Assembly: GCA_964650405.1 (NCBI GenBank)
Contig: CAZYTO010000166.1
Span: forward strand, 1-12,681
Direction of reading: 5' to 3'
Length of the DNA: 12,681 nucleotides
From: CAZYTO01 sp964650405
GTDB taxonomy: Bacteria; Acidobacteriota; Thermoanaerobaculia; Gp7-AA8
Shown here piece after piece: positions 1-6,207 of this stretch (the first letter of the stretch is position 1; each line of letters begins with the position of its first letter). The notes below the pieces were generated by a model. It made no database searches. It saw nothing but the letters and a program-made list of their open reading frames with translations, and was not told where the DNA came from. A program made the translations under genes and the position numbers.

Positions 1-2
1 CA

Positions 3-1655
3 TCTTCCATCGCGAACCCGAACTCCGGGCCGATGCTGGGTGATCAGATGAGCGTCTCCCTGACGTACGAAGTGCCTCCGCCGTTCACGTTCAACGTAAC
101 GGACAACGCCCCTGAGACCGATCGCCACATCCTCCTGTCGAATCTCCACACCGGGTATGACTACCCGCACTTCCAGGCTGCCGGCGGCAAGGACGGCGAA
201 GTGCCGATCATTCTCAACGCCCGCGGCCAGAGCGGCCAATACGAATCGGGGCTCACGGTTTACCTGCGGATCGACGACCCCGAGGACCCCGCTCCCTACA
301 TGAATCTGCCCACGAACAAACTCGCCCACAAGGACGACAACGTCGGACCGGCCCCGACTCTTGTCGGAACCGGTCTCTCGCCCGTGGCGAACCTCCCCGG
401 CGTCTACCAGGCCACGAGCGGTAACGACGGCGAGATAGACTTCACGCTGAAGCTGGACCACGGCACCGCGGCCGGCGACAACTACCAGATCGAGGCCAGC
501 TTCGACCAGACGTTCCCCAGCGGACCAGGATCGAAGTCAGGGACGATGACAGCTTGGAAGCGCATCTTCGTCGAGAAGCACAAGATGCTGCGGAACGGGA
601 TGACTATCACTCAAACAGCGTCGATCGGAGCCGACTCGATTCAAATTTCGGCGAACCATTACCTTGGTAATCAAGGCAGTCATCGAACGATCAAGAAGGG
701 CGATCGCATTGTTCTGGTGCATTCGCCGGCGCTCGATCGCTCGGACCTTGCGGCTGGGTGGTATGTTGAGTATCACGATGTCGCCGACGTGCAGCCAGTA
801 CAGGGTACGAATGAGTACACCGTCCAGCTTGGGACAAGGCAAGGCAAGACTATCCAGCCGCAAACACTGCAACATCCATTCGGGCAAGAGGCAGCCGATA
901 GATCAGTTGGCGACGCAATCGCCTTCATTAGCGGACCGTTTATCACCGCGAGTGATGTATTCGATGCGCCAGATACGCTCTTGGCGCAGTATGATGCCAG
1001 CGGAAAAGCAACGAGCGCATTTCCGCAGGCGTTCGTCGAGTACATCGTGTTGCCTGACAACACGCTCCCAAGTGGAGTTGTGCCGCTTCCGTGGGTGCGG
1101 CCAAGGATAGATGACGACCAAACCTTCCAGGATCTCGCCAATCGCTGGGGCAGTACGGTCAACGCAAACGGCAATACGCCTCCTGATCACCAGTTATTGA
1201 TGATCGGAGACGAGGATAGCGGTGGCAACCCGCCGGACGCCGCAGGGGTAACTACACACAAAGTCCCCGGACAAATCGTGTCTTTTGTGTTTCGTGGCGC
1301 GATTGACTTTGAAGTCACGGACAACACGCAAGGCAACCCTCATTATCGACAGAATCCCGACAACTGGGCGGCGAAGAACGAAGTGCACGAACTTACCCAC
1401 CAATGGAAGGTCGACCTGATGTGGTCGGGGATAAGCGGCGCTGACCCATATCACTGTCCGTCAGACTCGACCGTTTTCGACAGCTCCAGCAATCCGCCCA
1501 CAGCATGTGTAGAGGCGGAATCAGCCGGGTCGCAGAGTGGGGCTGAGACGCAGTCGGACAACATGATCGCGCGCTATCATCTTCGCCAGTTGAACGGCGC
1601 CTGGAACTCCGAATATTTTGAGATTCGCAAGCACGCGGACCCATTTGTGCCATGA
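3..1655 (+). CDS. Putative exported zinc metallopeptidase-like protein, 5' end missing
   Basis: The frame is open to the left edge. The first ATG (33) has no ribosome binding site, so the true start is almost certainly outside the window; numbering below counts from that ATG (540 residues). The visible part is rich in short beta-strand segments (roughly residues 1-420), suggesting Ig-like or beta-sandwich domains. Near the C-terminus is H452-E-L-T-H456-Q-W, the HExxH zinc site of gluzincin/metzincin-type peptidases. Possible third ligands are H474, E494 and E496. H474-C475 and C492 could form a stabilising pair typical of extracytoplasmic proteins. The two short genes that follow closely both encode signal peptides, supporting an exported role. 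I do not recognise the family; substrate is unknown. GC content falls from about 63% before position 540 to about 54% after it. The metallopeptidase call is motif-based inference. Confidence 0.72.
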   Translation, partial: SSIANPNSGPMLGDQMSVSLTYEVPPPFTFNVTDNAPETDRHILLSNLHTGYDYPHFQAAGGKDGEVPIILNARGQSGQYESGLTVYLRIDDPEDPAPYMNLPTNKLAHKDDNVGPAPTLVGTGLSPVANLPGVYQATSGNDGEIDFTLKLDHGTAAGDNYQIEASFDQTFPSGPGSKSGTMTAWKRIFVEKHKMLRNGMTITQTASIGADSIQISANHYLGNQGSHRTIKKGDRIVLVHSPALDRSDLAAGWYVEYHDVADVQPVQGTNEYTVQLGTRQGKTIQPQTLQHPFGQEAADRSVGDAIAFISGPFITASDVFDAPDTLLAQYDASGKATSAFPQAFVEYIVLPDNTLPSGVVPLPWVRPRIDDDQTFQDLANRWGSTVNANGNTPPDHQLLMIGDEDSGGNPPDAAGVTTHKVPGQIVSFVFRGAIDFEVTDNTQGNPHYRQNPDNWAAKNEVHELTHQWKVDLMWSGISGADPYHCPSDSTVFDSSSNPPTACVEAESAGSQSGAETQSDNMIARYHLRQLNGAWNSEYFEIRKHADPFVP

Positions 1656-1666
1656 AAGGACTCGAC

Positions 1667-2611
1667 ATGAAAAAGTTAATTTCACTTTGCCTCGTGCTGA
1701 TCGCGGCAGCCGCATCTGCCGCTGACAGGCCGCCGCGTGTAACCGTAACTCTAGATCCACCGGCTCAGTCATTACTGCCGGGCGTCCCCTTCGACATGAC
1801 CGTAATCTACCGAAATCTAACTGGTCAGCGGGTGGCAGTAGGCGCGGTGGCGACGATTGTTGTTACTCCAAATGGTGGACAGCCGATACGAATGAAAAGC
1901 CGGACGAGCGTGATGCCGGAGTCCGGATTTCAAGCCGTGCCCAACTTCGTGTTGGAGCCTGGCGAGACACGTTCCGGCGTGCTTGAATGGTCGGGTAATT
2001 GGCTTTTCGAGGACGCAGGCGTAACGATTCCAGGCACCTATGAAATTGCGTTAGATCTGACTGGCAATCCGAACGAGATCGATGACGATGTTGTTTACGT
2101 TGGGCCAACACGCAGCAGCACCGCAAAACTAATGCGTATTCAACCGACGGGAGAGGATGCGGTTGTGTGGGCTCGTCTGAATGAAGCGACCGGGAATCAA
2201 TGGCCCAGTCATGGCTTCGGATCGCGGATAACTGAGGGTGACGCGATGTCTGACGAGGTCATCGCCAAACACGCGAACTCCGGCTACTACCCGTATGCTC
2301 TGCTGCTCGCGCATCACCGACCGGTTGTCGATTTCCAAGCAGCGCGCGATGCGGTTCAGAACTTTCGCCTGTCGCCAGCCTATCCACACCTGCTGATCGC
2401 CGCCGGCAATTCTGCTCACTACGAGGCTCGCATGGCAGCGAACTCCAAGCGGCCGTCGTCCGAGGTTGAACATTACCTGAAACTAGCCCAGTTTTATTTC
2501 GAGGAGGCGGGACATACCGGCAGCGTGGCGGTAAGAACCGACGCCCGCGTGAACGCTGGTTCGATGCTGATTGAGCTCGAAGACCTAAGGCGACACTCGC
2601 GAGAGCAATAA
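1667..2611 (+). CDS. Exported hypothetical protein, Ig-like N-terminal half and helical C-terminal half
   Basis: I chose ATG 1667 over the in-frame ATG at 1652 for two reasons. AAAGGA (1656-1660 area) sits at good spacing before it, and it gives a classical signal peptide: MKK, then a hydrophobic stretch LISLCLVLIAAAASA, with likely cleavage near residues 18-19. The product is 314 residues. Residues ~22-140 contain alternating strands and phrases such as FDMTVIYRNLTGQ and VLEPGETRSGVLEW, as in Ig-like domains. Residues ~150-310 look helical (LKLAQFYFEEAGHTG), possibly a degenerate TPR-like fold. It starts 11 bp after the metallopeptidase-like gene and precedes another exported protein by 25 bp, so the three are probably co-transcribed. 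I do not recognise a named family. A periplasmic or secreted location is well supported; the function is not known. Confidence 0.75.
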   Translation: MKKLISLCLVLIAAAASAADRPPRVTVTLDPPAQSLLPGVPFDMTVIYRNLTGQRVAVGAVATIVVTPNGGQPIRMKSRTSVMPESGFQAVPNFVLEPGETRSGVLEWSGNWLFEDAGVTIPGTYEIALDLTGNPNEIDDDVVYVGPTRSSTAKLMRIQPTGEDAVVWARLNEATGNQWPSHGFGSRITEGDAMSDEVIAKHANSGYYPYALLLAHHRPVVDFQAARDAVQNFRLSPAYPHLLIAAGNSAHYEARMAANSKRPSSEVEHYLKLAQFYFEEAGHTGSVAVRTDARVNAGSMLIELEDLRRHSREQ

Positions 2612-2636
2612 CCTGCGGAAGGGAGTGCGCGCCACG

Positions 2637-3092
2637 ATGAAGATCAGACTACGCAGGTTGCTTCTTCCCGGCCTCATGTTACTTGTCGCGTTTGAAGTGG
2701 TCGCCGATACGCCCGCGACGGTGATTGGCCGGGTCACGCGAGATGGAAAGCCGGGCAAGCGCGCCAGGGTGGAATTAACGACAGGCGTTCCGAAAATGAA
2801 CCGTACCGACGTCGCGTTTCACATCGCCACAACCGATGATTTCGGTCGCTTTACGGTTCTCGGCCTGCCCCCTGCGGATACTTACGCGATCCGGGTCACC
2901 TTCGCCGACGGCTTCACCACAGTCGGGCCGGTGAATGACGTTCGCGCCGGCGACGTGCGGCATATCCTGACCACGATACATACTCACATCGGTGGCACGA
3001 ACACTTGGCGCGAAGAACCCGATCGCCGGCCGCAACAAGTATTCGAGTGGCCGTTACGCGATCGACGCAATCAGATCTGGATCTGCGAGTGA
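2637..3092 (+). CDS. Exported protein with carboxypeptidase-regulatory-like (transthyretin-type) domain
   Basis: ATG 2637 is preferred to the upstream in-frame GTG (2625), because GGAAGGGAG (2617-2625) lies 11 bases before the ATG and would overlap the GTG. The 151-residue product opens with a positively charged, then hydrophobic signal peptide (MKIRLRRLLLPGLMLLVAFEVVA), probably cleaved near A23. Residues ~27-112 follow the pattern of the CarboxypepD_reg-like fold: TVIGRVTRDGKPGKRARVEL at the start, then TTDDFGRFTVLGLPPADTYAIRVTF. This seven-stranded sandwich is common in exported proteins of environmental bacteria, usually as a binding or structural module, so a catalytic role is unlikely. 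It is the third gene of the compact exported-protein cluster and may act with the metallopeptidase-like protein; that link is inference from neighbourhood only. Confidence 0.74.
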   Translation: MKIRLRRLLLPGLMLLVAFEVVADTPATVIGRVTRDGKPGKRARVELTTGVPKMNRTDVAFHIATTDDFGRFTVLGLPPADTYAIRVTFADGFTTVGPVNDVRAGDVRHILTTIHTHIGGTNTWREEPDRRPQQVFEWPLRDRRNQIWICE

Positions 3093-3116
3093 TCCGCTAA
3101 ACAACGAAAGAAAAGG

Positions 3117-3269
3117 ATGTTCAAACCGGGCTACCACGGCGGCTCTTCGGGGACGGGTGTCGTCATGACCACCAGTCATGACGGATGCACCGTCTTCTAC
3201 GAGGTCGGCATCTGCGTATTGGTGATCTCGCCTGACGGAGAGGGTTTCCGTGTGCGCGTGGGAGGGTAG
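3117..3269 (+). CDS. Small hypothetical ORF, 50 codons
   Basis: ATG 3117 follows the preceding stop by 24 bp. Purine-rich GAAAGAAAAGG stands before it (GAAAG ends 6 bases upstream), an acceptable ribosome binding site. The predicted product begins MFKPGYHGGSSGTGVV and ends with EGFRVRVGG at a TAG codon. There is no signal peptide, membrane helix or motif I recognise. After the TAG the same frame stays open to 3389, so this could be the front part of an 88-codon gene interrupted by one amber codon. It is also possible that the stretch is not coding. Confidence 0.35.
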   Translation: MFKPGYHGGSSGTGVVMTTSHDGCTVFYEVGICVLVISPDGEGFRVRVGG

Positions 3270-3272
3270 GAG

Positions 3273-3389
3273 GTGTCGCTGGCGTTTCTGCCGCCTGTTG
3301 TCGACCTCGACTACATTGCTGCGCGACGCAGGCCGCTCAACCTCAAGGACCGCACAGTGATCTGGACAGATGCTGAGACTCTCATATGA
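3273..3389 (+). CDS. Small ORF or readthrough segment after an amber stop, 38 codons
   Basis: This continues the frame of the 3117-3269 ORF beyond its TAG. The predicted product starts SLAFLPPVVDLDYIAARRRP and ends TDAETLI. A perfect AGGAGG (3268-3273) lies at the junction but overlaps the only nearby GTG, so normal initiation there is awkward; a CTG at 3279 has better spacing. It may be a separate reinitiated peptide, the C-terminal part of a broken or readthrough gene, or noncoding. No family is recognised. Confidence 0.22.
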   Translation: MSLAFLPPVVDLDYIAARRRPLNLKDRTVIWTDAETLI

Positions 3390-3507
3390 CGGGCGGCACG
3401 GTCGACGTGCCCAACTCTCCTCGGACGCACTCAGACCGGGCGGTCTAGCCGCGGTGATTCAAACGGGGGCCGTGCCGCACGTCACCAATCAGCGACAGAA
3501 GAGAACC
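3390..3507. other. Leader region before the HTH gene, no gene recognised
   Basis: Together with the two tiny ORFs before it, this makes about 400 bp (3093-3507) without a confident gene. A 20-codon frame starts at ATG 3386, overlapping the previous stop as ATGA, and ends at 3448; I give it no weight. AGACCGGGCGGTCT (around 3434-3447) is a short perfect hairpin with no following T-run, so it is a weak candidate for an operator of the adjacent HTH protein rather than a terminator. Confidence 0.3.
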
Positions 3508-3834
3508 ATGGGCAAGCGGTCGGAAGAAACGCCGAAGACAAGGCTCGAAGAGTTCATGCGGCGGTACAACATTCGCCCCATTGAGCTTTCGCGTGCCTCC
3601 GGGGTGGACCGATGGGGGCTCCACCAGATGCGCGTCGGTCGAACAGATTCGACCAGACGGCGAATGGCGGCGGTTCTCGCAGGTGCGCGCCTCATTCTCC
3701 CCGATCTGCACATCGCGATTGATGACCTGTTCAGCTTTGACGATGGCCCCTTACCCACGGCCCGGAAGGACTGGCAGCGGGTGATCGCGCCGGGCAGACC
3801 ACCGAAGAGAGGTGCGACGAGCGAGAAGGAATGA
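3508..3834 (+). CDS. XRE/Cro-like helix-turn-helix transcriptional regulator
   Basis: The frame is open from 3370, but I place the start at ATG 3508. It is preceded by the purine-rich AGAAGAG, and the reading before it (RAQLSSDALRPGG and so on) does not resemble a regulator N-terminus. The 108-residue product has a compact HTH of the lambda-repressor type at residues ~13-60: LEEFMRRYNI, then RPIELSRASGV as the first HTH helix, DRWGLHQMRVGR as the turn and recognition helix, then a further helix (RRRMAAVLAGARLI). This is followed by DLHIAIDDLFSFDD, matching the usual 'itlddLf' ending of XRE domains. The basic tail RPPKRGATSEKE is probably disordered. It is likely a DNA-binding repressor of local genes. 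Its stop overlaps the ATG of the next small ORF by four bases. Confidence 0.72.
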   Translation: MGKRSEETPKTRLEEFMRRYNIRPIELSRASGVDRWGLHQMRVGRTDSTRRRMAAVLAGARLILPDLHIAIDDLFSFDDGPLPTARKDWQRVIAPGRPPKRGATSEKE

Positions 3835-4049
3835 CGAATATGACGGCGGATGGAGTGAAACGGCGCGCCTGCCTAATCGTTTGCGTTGCCGCCGAATGTA
3901 AATGGGCACTGTGCGGCAATAGCTTGTTGCTGTGCCGGACCTACCTCTATTCCAAGACACGATTTGAGCGCCTGCTTCATCCGCCGTCACCAGATGTTCG
4001 GGGGAACTCACCATGGACGGAGACGATCCGAAGATCACGCCCGACATGA
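3831..4049 (+). CDS. Small hypothetical ORF overlapping the HTH gene, 72 codons
   Basis: ATG 3831 overlaps the TGA of the HTH gene in the sequence ATGA, and GAGAAGGA immediately upstream could serve as its ribosome binding site, so translational coupling is plausible. The predicted product (MTNMTADGVKRRACLIVC at the start) has four cysteines in its first half and a short hydrophobic stretch, but no family I recognise. It overlaps the start of the next candidate gene (4013) by 37 bases, which weakens the case. Within it, TTGCCGC (3886-3892) and GCGGCAA (3913-3919) form a 7-bp inverted repeat, possibly noncoding structure. Confidence 0.28.
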   Translation: MTNMTADGVKRRACLIVCVAAECKWALCGNSLLLCRTYLYSKTRFERLLHPPSPDVRGNSPWTETIRRSRPT

Positions 4050-4121
4050 TTCCGTTGCTGCGCCGAATCGCTCATGCGGATATCGCTCAGTCGATGAGGC
4101 GTTGCGGCGCCGTGATTCAAG
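4013..4121 (+). CDS. Start of an unidentified gene cut by the assembly gap
   Basis: ATG 4013 has GGGGAA (4001-4006) at suitable spacing. Thirty-six codons can be read before the Ns: MDGDDPKITPDMIPLLRRIA at the start, then HADIAQSMRRCGAVIQ. The fragment looks like a soluble helical N-terminus, but it is too short to assign. Reading on through the Ns into the right contig would give a frame antisense to a convincing - strand gene, so the continuation is lost in the gap. Confidence 0.4.
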
Positions 4122-4131
4122 NNNNNNNNNN
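4122..4131. other. Assembly gap (ten Ns)
   Basis: Ten unknown bases interrupt the sequence. Exactly ten Ns is a scaffolding convention, so the real distance is unknown. Base composition and gene style differ on the two sides (about 57% versus 67% GC by eye), so adjacency of the two halves should not be assumed. Confidence 0.97.
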
Positions 4132-4150
4132 GCGCCGTCTATTCGTACCT

Positions 4151-4762
4151 TTACGCGGCTTGCGCCGCTTGCTCAACCGCTTCGGCGAGCTGCTGGAGCA
4201 CAGCCGGCGGGGCGCTGGTGGCTTTGGCGAGCGCGAGGAGCGCTGCCTTCGGCCCCGCCGCCGCGGTCTGCACCGTGAGATCCAAGCCGTGCCGCGTCCC
4301 CTCGGCCCAGGAGAGGACGCCGGGATCGCCGTCGCGGGCCGCCTCTCCTCTACCGGGCTGCAGGACGCGCGGGAGGCCCTGTTCCGCGCCGCGGTCGCGC
4401 ACGATCGAGAACGAGCCGCCGCTCTCGAAGTGCGTCTCCTGCGCTTCATTGCCGGTGCGGATGAGGATGCGCGCGTCGCGGGTGTCGACGTTCGGTACGA
4501 CAAAGGTGAATTGGCGCAGGTCGATGTCGAGGTGCGGCGTGATGCGGAAGGCGTAGTACTTCCCGCCATCGATCGAAAGAAAGGCTTCCCACTCCTCCGA
4601 GGACGGCGGCAGTTGCCCCGCGGCCCAGCGCAGTTCCGCGAAGGAACCGCCGCGCAGGGTCACCCCGGCCGCGGGCGCGACGAGATGCAGCGGCTCCGCC
4701 TGCGCAAACGAGGCACACGCGAGCAGGGCAATCGCCGGGAGCAGCCGGGCCAGGCGGTTCAT
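4151..4762 (-). CDS. Secreted hypothetical protein with WEAFLSIDGG / RITPHLDID motif
   Basis: The frame extends to 4804, but ATG 4760-4762 gives a clean signal peptide (MNRLARLLPAIALLACASFAQA, cleavage likely after AQA), so I use that start; the product is 203 residues. LLAC at 13-16 resembles a weak lipobox, so a lipoprotein is possible. Residues ~24-125 form a compact beta-rich domain: LHLVAPAAGVTLRGGSFAEL, WEAFLSIDGGKYYAFRITPH, and FTFVVPNVDTRDARILIRTG. This pattern resembles hypothetical proteins I associate with Acidobacteriota; that association is recollection. The C-terminal ~35 residues are Ala-rich helices. The gene diverges from the cupin gene across a repeat-containing spacer and ends 19 bases from the assembly gap. 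Function is unknown; an extracytoplasmic location is likely. Confidence 0.7.
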   Translation of the reverse strand: MNRLARLLPAIALLACASFAQAEPLHLVAPAAGVTLRGGSFAELRWAAGQLPPSSEEWEAFLSIDGGKYYAFRITPHLDIDLRQFTFVVPNVDTRDARILIRTGNEAQETHFESGGSFSIVRDRGAEQGLPRVLQPGRGEAARDGDPGVLSWAEGTRHGLDLTVQTAAAGPKAALLALAKATSAPPAVLQQLAEAVEQAAQAA

Positions 4763-4848
4763 CGGACGGCCGAGGATGATAGTCCGATTGCCGCGCCGGC
4801 GCACGTTGCGCGCGGGGCCACGTCTCTCGACGCACGTCTAAGGTGAGC

Positions 4849-4877
4849 GCACCTCGAAGGAAGGCACCTGAAGGAAG
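4849..4877. repeat. Short imperfect tandem repeat
   Basis: GCACCTCGAAGGAAG (4849-4863) is followed directly by GCACCTGAAGGAAG (4864-4877), the same unit with one base deleted. It lies in the divergent spacer just left of the GGGGTCAGAG repeats. It could be a replication slippage product or the edge of the inserted element. Confidence 0.6.
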
Positions 4878-4942
4878 GGGTCACAGCTTCTGTCTTCTGT
4901 CGGCCCGTCGGGAAGCGGGGTCAGAGCTTCTGTCTTTCTGTC
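4877..4942. repeat. Pair of ~25-bp direct repeats
   Basis: Copy 1 (4877-4901) and copy 2 (4917-4942) both read GGGGTCA-AGCTTCTGTCTT-CTGTC and differ by one substitution (C for G at the eighth base) and one T insertion. The second copy is also the left arm of the inverted repeat 4917-4974, so copy 1 looks like a duplicated or degenerate element end. Confidence 0.75.
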
Positions 4943-4974
4943 AAATAAAAATCGAAAACCGAAGCTCTGACCCC
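4917..4974. repeat. Perfect 14-bp inverted repeat with AT-rich loop, REP/MITE-like remnant
   Basis: GGGGTCAGAGCTTC (4917-4930) is matched by GAAGCTCTGACCCC (4961-4974), enclosing a 30-base loop that is far more AT-rich (CAAATAAAAATCGAAAACC) than its surroundings. Motifs beginning GGGGTCAGA commonly bound small repeats linked to Y1-type (RAYT) transposases in environmental genomes; that is from memory. No transposase is present here, and I see no target duplication. As RNA it would fold into a strong hairpin without a T-run. It lies 70 bp upstream of the cupin start. Confidence 0.65.
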
Positions 4975-5032
4975 ACGCTCTGCGGACGCTGGCCACGACG
5001 GCGGTATCCTTGCGGGCCAGCACATGGATCGC

Positions 5033-5037
5033 AGGAG
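5033..5037 (+). promoter_or_regulatory. Ribosome binding site fixing the cupin start
   Basis: AGGAG stands 6 bases before ATG 5044 and decides that start over the long upstream frame. Confidence 0.8.
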
Positions 5038-5043
5038 AGAGTG

Positions 5044-5403
5044 ATGAATGACGTCGTCCTGAAGCGCTTCGAGACGCCTGACGAGGTGCGCACGTTCGAG
5101 AAGGGGAAGTTCGAGCTGGTGAGCCTCGGGGGGATGGTCATCGGCCGTGCCACGTACGAGCCGGGCTGGAAGTGGTCGACGCACGTGGGCGCAGCCATCG
5201 GCAAGAGTTTCTGCGACGTCGAGCACGTCGGCATCGTCGTCTCCGGCACTGCGACGGCGGCCATGGACGACGGCCGCGTCTTCGAAATGAAGGCCGGCGA
5301 CGTCTTCTATGTCGCGCCCGGACACGACAGTTGGGTCGTGGGCGACGAGCCGTACGTCTCCCTGCACTTGCTGGGAGCGAGCGACTACGCCAGCCGGAAG
5401 TGA
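5044..5403 (+). CDS. Cupin-domain protein
   Basis: The 119-residue product is a single small beta-barrel cupin. The first cupin motif is W42...H47...C57...H61 followed by GIVVSGTATAAMDDG. The second is EMKAGDVFYVAPGHDSWVVGDEP with H94. This Cys-containing variant (CxxxHxGIVxSG and PGHDxWVVGDEP) is a recognisable cupin_2 subfamily of uncharacterised cytoplasmic proteins; metal binding through H47, H61 and H94, perhaps with C57, is likely, but the substrate is unknown. There is no signal peptide. The start is set by AGGAG six bases upstream. The PilZ-like gene begins 15 bp after the stop on the same strand, so the two are probably co-transcribed, although their functions have no obvious link. 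Confidence 0.82.
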   Translation: MNDVVLKRFETPDEVRTFEKGKFELVSLGGMVIGRATYEPGWKWSTHVGAAIGKSFCDVEHVGIVVSGTATAAMDDGRVFEMKAGDVFYVAPGHDSWVVGDEPYVSLHLLGASDYASRK

Positions 5404-5418
5404 ACCGGACGAAGGAAG

Positions 5419-6198
5419 ATGATCGTGAACCGCACCGCATCCGCGGCCTTCACGGCCGAGTTTGAAAGTGAAGAGGAACTGCGGAACGAGCACCGCACGA
5501 ATCTCTCGTTCGGTGCGCTCCGGCTCACGACGCGGGAGGCCGTTCCGCTGCATACGGTCCTCCTGGTCACGCTCCGCGGGCCATGGGGCGGCGAGGCGTT
5601 CGTGCAGGCGAAGGTCGTGGCGGCTCTGCCGGACGGCATCGCCCTTGCCGTGGACGGCGACGCCGACGCGCTGCTGGCGCGGCTCGTGGCGCGTCCGGAG
5701 CCCGAGGGCGAGCCGGAGGCGATTGCGGCGCATGAGGGCGAGCCGCCGGACGACGAACTGCGGGAGGCCGACGCGCCCGGCGAGCCGCGGGAACGAGCCC
5801 AGAGCAGTTGGGACCGCGTCCGCGATCTCTCGCAGATGGAGAAGATCCTCCTGGCGGCGAAGGCCGACCGCTCCGAGCGTGCGCTCCTTCTCCAGGACAA
5901 CGACCCCCGCGTGCTGCTGTCCGTCCTGCGCAATCCGCGGCTGACCGTCGACGAAGTCGTCCGTATCGCCAAGTCGTCGTTCCTCACCTACCAGATCGCC
6001 GACGTGATCGGAAAGGCGGGCCAGTGGATGGCCAGCCTCGACGTGCGCCTGGCCCTCGTGCACAACCCGAAGACGCCGCCTGCATTCGCCCTTCGCATCC
6101 TCCCGTCGCTCCCGGTGGCGGAGGTGCGAACGATCGCCCGCACCGGCACGAACATGGCGCTGAAGCAGGCCGCGTTGCGGCGGCTGCAGGGTACGTGA
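5419..6198 (+). CDS. Degenerate PilZ-domain protein with C-terminal helical repeats
   Basis: This is a 259-residue cytoplasmic protein. Residues ~1-92 have the PilZ-like strand order: NLSFGALRLTTREAVPLHTV, VTLRGPWGGEAFVQAKVV, then PDGIALAVDG. The canonical c-di-GMP motifs are compromised: the NLSFGA box has lost the spacing of (D/N)xSxxG, and the only RxxxR (R22-R26) is too close to it, so c-di-GMP binding is doubtful. Residues ~93-128 are an acidic Pro/Glu linker. Residues ~130-259 contain helical repeats of about 22 residues: compare VLLSVLRNPRLTVDEVVRIA (165-184) with VRLALVHNPKTPPAFALRIL (209-228). These resemble leucine-rich-repeat-variant or HEAT-like modules and suggest protein binding. 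GAAGGAAG abuts ATG 5419, so GTG 5425 is an equally plausible start. The gene ends 9 bp from the convergent chrA stop. Confidence 0.72.
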   Translation: MIVNRTASAAFTAEFESEEELRNEHRTNLSFGALRLTTREAVPLHTVLLVTLRGPWGGEAFVQAKVVAALPDGIALAVDGDADALLARLVARPEPEGEPEAIAAHEGEPPDDELREADAPGEPRERAQSSWDRVRDLSQMEKILLAAKADRSERALLLQDNDPRVLLSVLRNPRLTVDEVVRIAKSSFLTYQIADVIGKAGQWMASLDVRLALVHNPKTPPAFALRILPSLPVAEVRTIARTGTNMALKQAALRRLQGT

Positions 6199-6207
6199 TC
6201 GAGTCCC

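Larger units (their letters stand above)
4763..5043. other. Divergent spacer between the secreted-protein and cupin genes
   Basis: This 281-bp spacer must contain the promoters of both flanking genes, but I could not identify convincing -35/-10 pairs. Its main content is the repeat cluster described separately. A frame opening at 4843 reads into the cupin gene, but it translates the repeats and lacks family resemblance, so it is not part of that gene. Confidence 0.5.

Noticed and set aside
2096..2115. GTTGGGCCAAC as an integron attC-like core site
   Set aside because: The palindrome lies inside the coding part of the second exported protein, with no paired site, cassette structure or integrase in view.
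3886..3919. TTGCCGC/GCGGCAA hairpin as a terminator after the HTH gene
   Set aside because: The stem is only 7 bp with a 20-base loop and no T-run follows.
4013..4846. 277-codon + frame spanning the N gap
   Set aside because: It runs through unknown bases and then antisense to a signal-peptide protein; only the 36 codons before the gap could be real.
4921..6063. 380-codon - strand frame over the cupin and PilZ-like genes
   Set aside because: His/Arg-rich antisense shadow of two + strand genes with good start signals.
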